DNA from: Anaerolineales bacterium
Lineage (GTDB): Bacteria > Chloroflexota > Anaerolineae > Anaerolineales > Villigracilaceae
NCBI GenBank assembly: GCA_026928255.1
Contig: JAIXKJ010000003.1
Span: 521,833 to 585,832 of the forward strand
Length of the DNA stretch: 64,000 nt
Direction: 5' to 3'
Every line of letters begins with the position of its first letter. Positions within the stretch are counted from its first letter, which is position 1. The position numbers were made by a program, and so were the translations under genes. Under the pieces are notes generated by a model. The model was not told where the DNA came from. It searched no databases and saw nothing but the letters and a program-made list of their open reading frames with translations. Shown in pieces: positions 61,250 to 64,000 of the stretch.

Positions 61250-63063
61250 CTCAAGAGAATCAGCGCGTCCGCGTTTCAGAATACATCGCCGAGCGCCTCG
61301 CCCAATGGGGCGTCCGCCGCGTCTTCATGCTCACCGGCGGCGGCTCGATGTTCCTCAACTACGCCATCGGCAAACACCCGCAAATCAAAACCGTCTTCAA
61401 CCATCACGAGCAAGCCGCCGCCATGGCGGCGGAAGGCTACGCCCGCATTGCCAACGCGCCGGGCGTGCTTAACGTAACCACTGGCCCGGGCGGCATCAAC
61501 GCCCTCAACGGCGTCTTCGGCGCGTGGACGGATTCGATTCCCACGCTCGTCCTTTCGGGGCAAGTCAAACGCGAAACCTACATCCGCAGTTATGATTTGC
61601 CCAATCTCCGTCAACTCGGCGACCAAGAAGCCGACATCCTCTCGATGGTCAAAGGCATTACCAAATACGCCGCAACCATAACCGACCCGCAAAGCGTCCG
61701 CTATCACCTTGAAAAAGCCTGGTTCCTCGCCCAAAGCGGCAGACCTGGTCCTTGCTGGCTGGACATCCCCATAGACGTGCAATCCGCCTTTGTGGACGCG
61801 AATCAACTGGAAGGCTTCGCCGCCCCTCTCGCGCCTCAAACCGATTCGGCGCTTCTGAAAGAATCCGTCGCCCGAACCTTATCTCACTTAAAGAGCGCCG
61901 AGCGCCCGGTCATCCTGGCGGGCGGCGGCGTCCGCATCAGCGGACAAGTCGAGCGCTTCCTCGACGTCGTTCATCGTTTGGGCGTCCCCGTCGTAACTGG
62001 CTGGACTCACGACACGATTGATTCCGAAGACCCGCTCTTCTGCGGCAGACCAGGCACAATCGGGACGCGCGGCGGCAACTTCGCCGTCCAAAACGCCGAC
62101 TTGCTCCTTATCCTCGGCAGCCGACTCAACATCCGTCAAACGGGTTACGCTTGGCAATCCTTCGCCCGCGCCGCCCACAAAATCTGGGTGGACGTGGACG
62201 AAGCCGAGTTGCGCCGCCCGACCGTCCAACCCGATTTCCCCATCCGCGCCGACTTGCGCGACTTCCTCGCCGAAATGCAAAATCAACTGACGGGCTGGGA
62301 CTCGTCCTACCGCGCCGATTGGCTGGCGTGGTGCAAAGAGCGCAACCGAAAATATCCCGCCGTTTTGCCCAAGCATCGCGTCTTCAACGGGCGCATCAAC
62401 CCTTACCATTTTATGGAAGTTTTATTTGACAACCTGCCCGCCGACGCCATTGTAACCACTGGCAACGCCAGCGCTTGCATTATCTCTTTTCAAGTCGGCA
62501 AGATAAAAATGGGTCAGCGCCTTTTCTCCAATTCAGGCTCCGCCTCGATGGGTTACGACTTGCCTTCCGCCATTGGCGCGGCGCTTGCGGGCGAAGGCCG
62601 TCCCGTCGTCTGTCTCGCGGGCGACGGCAGTTTGCAATTAAATATTCAAGAGTTGCAAACCGTCGTTCATTACCAATTGCCGATTAAAATATTCGTCTTG
62701 AACAACAACGGTTATCTTTCCATTCGCACGTCGCAAAAAGGTTTTTTTGGCGGCGTGGTCGGCGAAAGCCCCGAGTCGGACGTCTCCTTTCCCGACTTCA
62801 TAAAACTCGCTCAAGCCTACGGTCTGCCCGCCAAACGGTTGGACATGGCAGATTTTGAAGGCGGTTTGCGCGAAGTCCTCGCCATGCCAGGACCCGTCCT
62901 TTGCGAAGTCATGCTCGACCCCGCGCAGGGATTTGAGCCGCGCCAAAGTTCGCGCCCTCTGCCCGACGGGCGCATCGTCTCCGCGCCGCTGGAAGATATG
63001 TTCCCCTTTTTGGAGCGCGACGAGTTGGCGTCGAATATGCTCATTCCGCTTTGGGAGGAGTAA
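61246..63063 (+). CDS. ThDP-dependent enzyme, acetolactate synthase-like (YerE candidate)
   Basis: 605 residues. Catalytic Glu in FNHHEQAAAMAAEGYARIAN, PGGINALNGVFGAWTDSIPT, FAD-like middle region LILGSRLNIRQTG, and ThDP site VCLAGDGSLQLNIQELQTVV with FVLNNNGYLSI. In yersiniose A synthesis the homologue YerE adds a two-carbon unit from pyruvate to CDP-3,6-dideoxy-4-keto-glucose, which the rfbFGH products would supply; that fits this cluster better than branched-chain amino acid synthesis. It begins in an ATGA overlap with the FkbM gene. Confidence 0.82.
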   Translation: MTQENQRVRVSEYIAERLAQWGVRRVFMLTGGGSMFLNYAIGKHPQIKTVFNHHEQAAAMAAEGYARIANAPGVLNVTTGPGGINALNGVFGAWTDSIPTLVLSGQVKRETYIRSYDLPNLRQLGDQEADILSMVKGITKYAATITDPQSVRYHLEKAWFLAQSGRPGPCWLDIPIDVQSAFVDANQLEGFAAPLAPQTDSALLKESVARTLSHLKSAERPVILAGGGVRISGQVERFLDVVHRLGVPVVTGWTHDTIDSEDPLFCGRPGTIGTRGGNFAVQNADLLLILGSRLNIRQTGYAWQSFARAAHKIWVDVDEAELRRPTVQPDFPIRADLRDFLAEMQNQLTGWDSSYRADWLAWCKERNRKYPAVLPKHRVFNGRINPYHFMEVLFDNLPADAIVTTGNASACIISFQVGKIKMGQRLFSNSGSASMGYDLPSAIGAALAGEGRPVVCLAGDGSLQLNIQELQTVVHYQLPIKIFVLNNNGYLSIRTSQKGFFGGVVGESPESDVSFPDFIKLAQAYGLPAKRLDMADFEGGLREVLAMPGPVLCEVMLDPAQGFEPRQSSRPLPDGRIVSAPLEDMFPFLERDELASNMLIPLWEE

Positions 63064-63119
63064 GACAAATGCCGTCATTGGAAGCTTAAAACGACTCAAA
63101 AATTTTTTTGGAGGCTGCT

Positions 63120-64000
63120 ATGATCAATCGCGATATTTTTGAAGACCTTTTCGTTTTGGAATTAGCCAATAACCATTGGGGCGACCTGCAACGCGGCTTG
63201 CGGATTATCCACGAGTTCAGTTCGGTCGTGCGCTACAACAACGTCCGCGCCGCGATCAAACTGCAATTCCGCGACGTGGACAATTTCATCCACAAAAAAT
63301 TTGTCCAGCGCGAAGATATTCGCTATATCAAAAAAACGCTCGACACGCGCCTCACCCGCGACGAGTTGGCGCAAATGATGGAAGCCGTGCGTCGCGCGGG
63401 GTGCGTGCGTTTGGTTACGCCCTTCGACGAAAAATCGGTGGACTTGTGCGTGGAACTCGGCGCGGAAATTATCAAAGTCGCCAGCTCGGACATCACCGAT
63501 TGGCCGCTTTTGGAAAAAATCGCCAAAACGCGCAAACCCGTTTTAGTTTCTACGGGCGGCTCGTCGTTGAAGGACATGGACGACATGGTAACTTTTTTTC
63601 AAAACCGCAACATCTCGTTGGCGATTAATCACTGTGTTTCCATTTATCCCGCCGAAGATTCGGAACTGCAATTGAATCAAATTGACTTTCTCAAAAATCG
63701 CTACCCGAATCACGTCATCGGCTTGTCCACGCACGAGTATCACGATTGGCGTTCGTCCATGTTAATTGCCTACGCCAAAGGCGCGCGCACCTTTGAGCGC
63801 CACATTGACATCCAAACCGACGACAAGCCCTTCTCGCCCTATTGTTCCACGCCCGAACAAGTCGCCGAGTGGTTTCAAGCCTTTCACAAAGCCCGCGAAA
63901 TGTGCGGCGCGCCTGGAACGGAAAAAGCGCTGTCGCAACAAAAAGAAGTGGATTACCTAACTTCGTTGGTGCGCGGCGTTTACGCCAAACGCGACTTGCC
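63120..64000 (+). CDS. NeuB-family nonulosonate synthase, 3' truncated
   Basis: Runs off the window without a stop; 293 residues are visible. Start ATG 63120 has GGAGG 5-6 nt upstream. It begins with LFVLELANNHWGDLQRGLRI, then RAAIKLQFRD, ELGAEIIKVASSDITDWPLL, VLVSTGGSSLKDMDDM, and VIGLSTHEYHDW, typical of the NeuB TIM barrel that condenses PEP with a hexosamine-type aldehyde. The C-terminal antifreeze-like domain would lie outside. Product could be N-acetylneuraminate, legionaminate or pseudaminate. Confidence 0.85.
   Translation, partial: MINRDIFEDLFVLELANNHWGDLQRGLRIIHEFSSVVRYNNVRAAIKLQFRDVDNFIHKKFVQREDIRYIKKTLDTRLTRDELAQMMEAVRRAGCVRLVTPFDEKSVDLCVELGAEIIKVASSDITDWPLLEKIAKTRKPVLVSTGGSSLKDMDDMVTFFQNRNISLAINHCVSIYPAEDSELQLNQIDFLKNRYPNHVIGLSTHEYHDWRSSMLIAYAKGARTFERHIDIQTDDKPFSPYCSTPEQVAEWFQAFHKAREMCGAPGTEKALSQQKEVDYLTSLVRGVYAKRDL

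Overview
The window reads as one contig of a moderately GC-rich, gene-dense bacterial genome with few intergenic gaps. The gene mix suggests an uncultured Chloroflexota, probably Anaerolineae: a complete F420 tail-building set (cofC, cofD, cofE and a dehydro-F420-0 reductase-like nitroreductase) with F420-using enzymes, many Thr/Pro-rich lipoproteins, GAF-rich sensor kinases, a CBS-type pyrophosphatase and a selenium-type molybdenum hydroxylase set (XDH-like plus SsnA). This placement is inference from gene content; there is no rRNA in the window. Several genes have a TATAAT-like -10 box six or seven bases before the ATG, which suggests leaderless transcription.

Layout. 1-10.3 kb: small housekeeping and envelope genes (Asp-box protein, lipoproteins, CBS protein, RNase H, isochorismatase-like hydrolase, murJ, phospholipase D-like lipoprotein, TPR protein, mtaB, folD). 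10.35-12.7 kb: an AT-richer accessory stretch with an EcsC/TerB-like protein and a MazE/MazF-type toxin-antitoxin pair set between repeats that look like integron attC ends. 12.7-17.0 kb: recJ, an unknown gene, tgt and uppP. 17.1-27.0 kb: a seven-gene operon joining a MacB-like ABC export system (two ATPases, one with a cyclic-nucleotide-binding domain; an FtsX permease; a lipoprotein adaptor) to two GAF histidine kinases and a response regulator. 27.0-28.7 kb: a small DUF4178/membrane/lipoprotein group on the minus strand. 28.7-31.8 kb: ruvB, an orphan type I specificity subunit, a 147-bp tandem repeat rich in hairpins, and tRNA-Asp.

31.9-51.7 kb is a long minus-strand run: zinc-ribbon coiled-coil protein, membrane NACHT-HEAT NTPase, SsnA amidohydrolase, NpdG, CofE, PPOX F420 enzyme, nitroreductase, CofD, CofC, LLM F420 oxidoreductase, thioesterase, UPF0126 protein, XDH FAD subunit, a small unknown, M16C protease, an unknown, XDH FeS/Mo fusion, and pyrophosphatase. 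F420 building, F420 reduction by NADPH and F420 use therefore sit together. The XDH-type FAD and FeS/Mo chains plus SsnA suggest purine or related heterocycle metabolism.

51.8-64.0 kb: a beta-lactamase-fold serine hydrolase, proline dehydrogenase, then a plus-strand surface-sugar cluster. RfbF, RfbG and RfbH should make the CDP-3,6-dideoxy-4-keto sugar. A reductase/epimerase, a C-methyltransferase-like protein, an FkbM methyltransferase, an acetolactate-synthase-like ThDP enzyme and a truncated NeuB-like synthase follow, so a branched dideoxy sugar and a nonulosonic acid are plausible products. Repeats worth attention are the attC-like elements, REP-like blocks around rfbH, and a palindromic repeat inserted in frame in the XDH gene.
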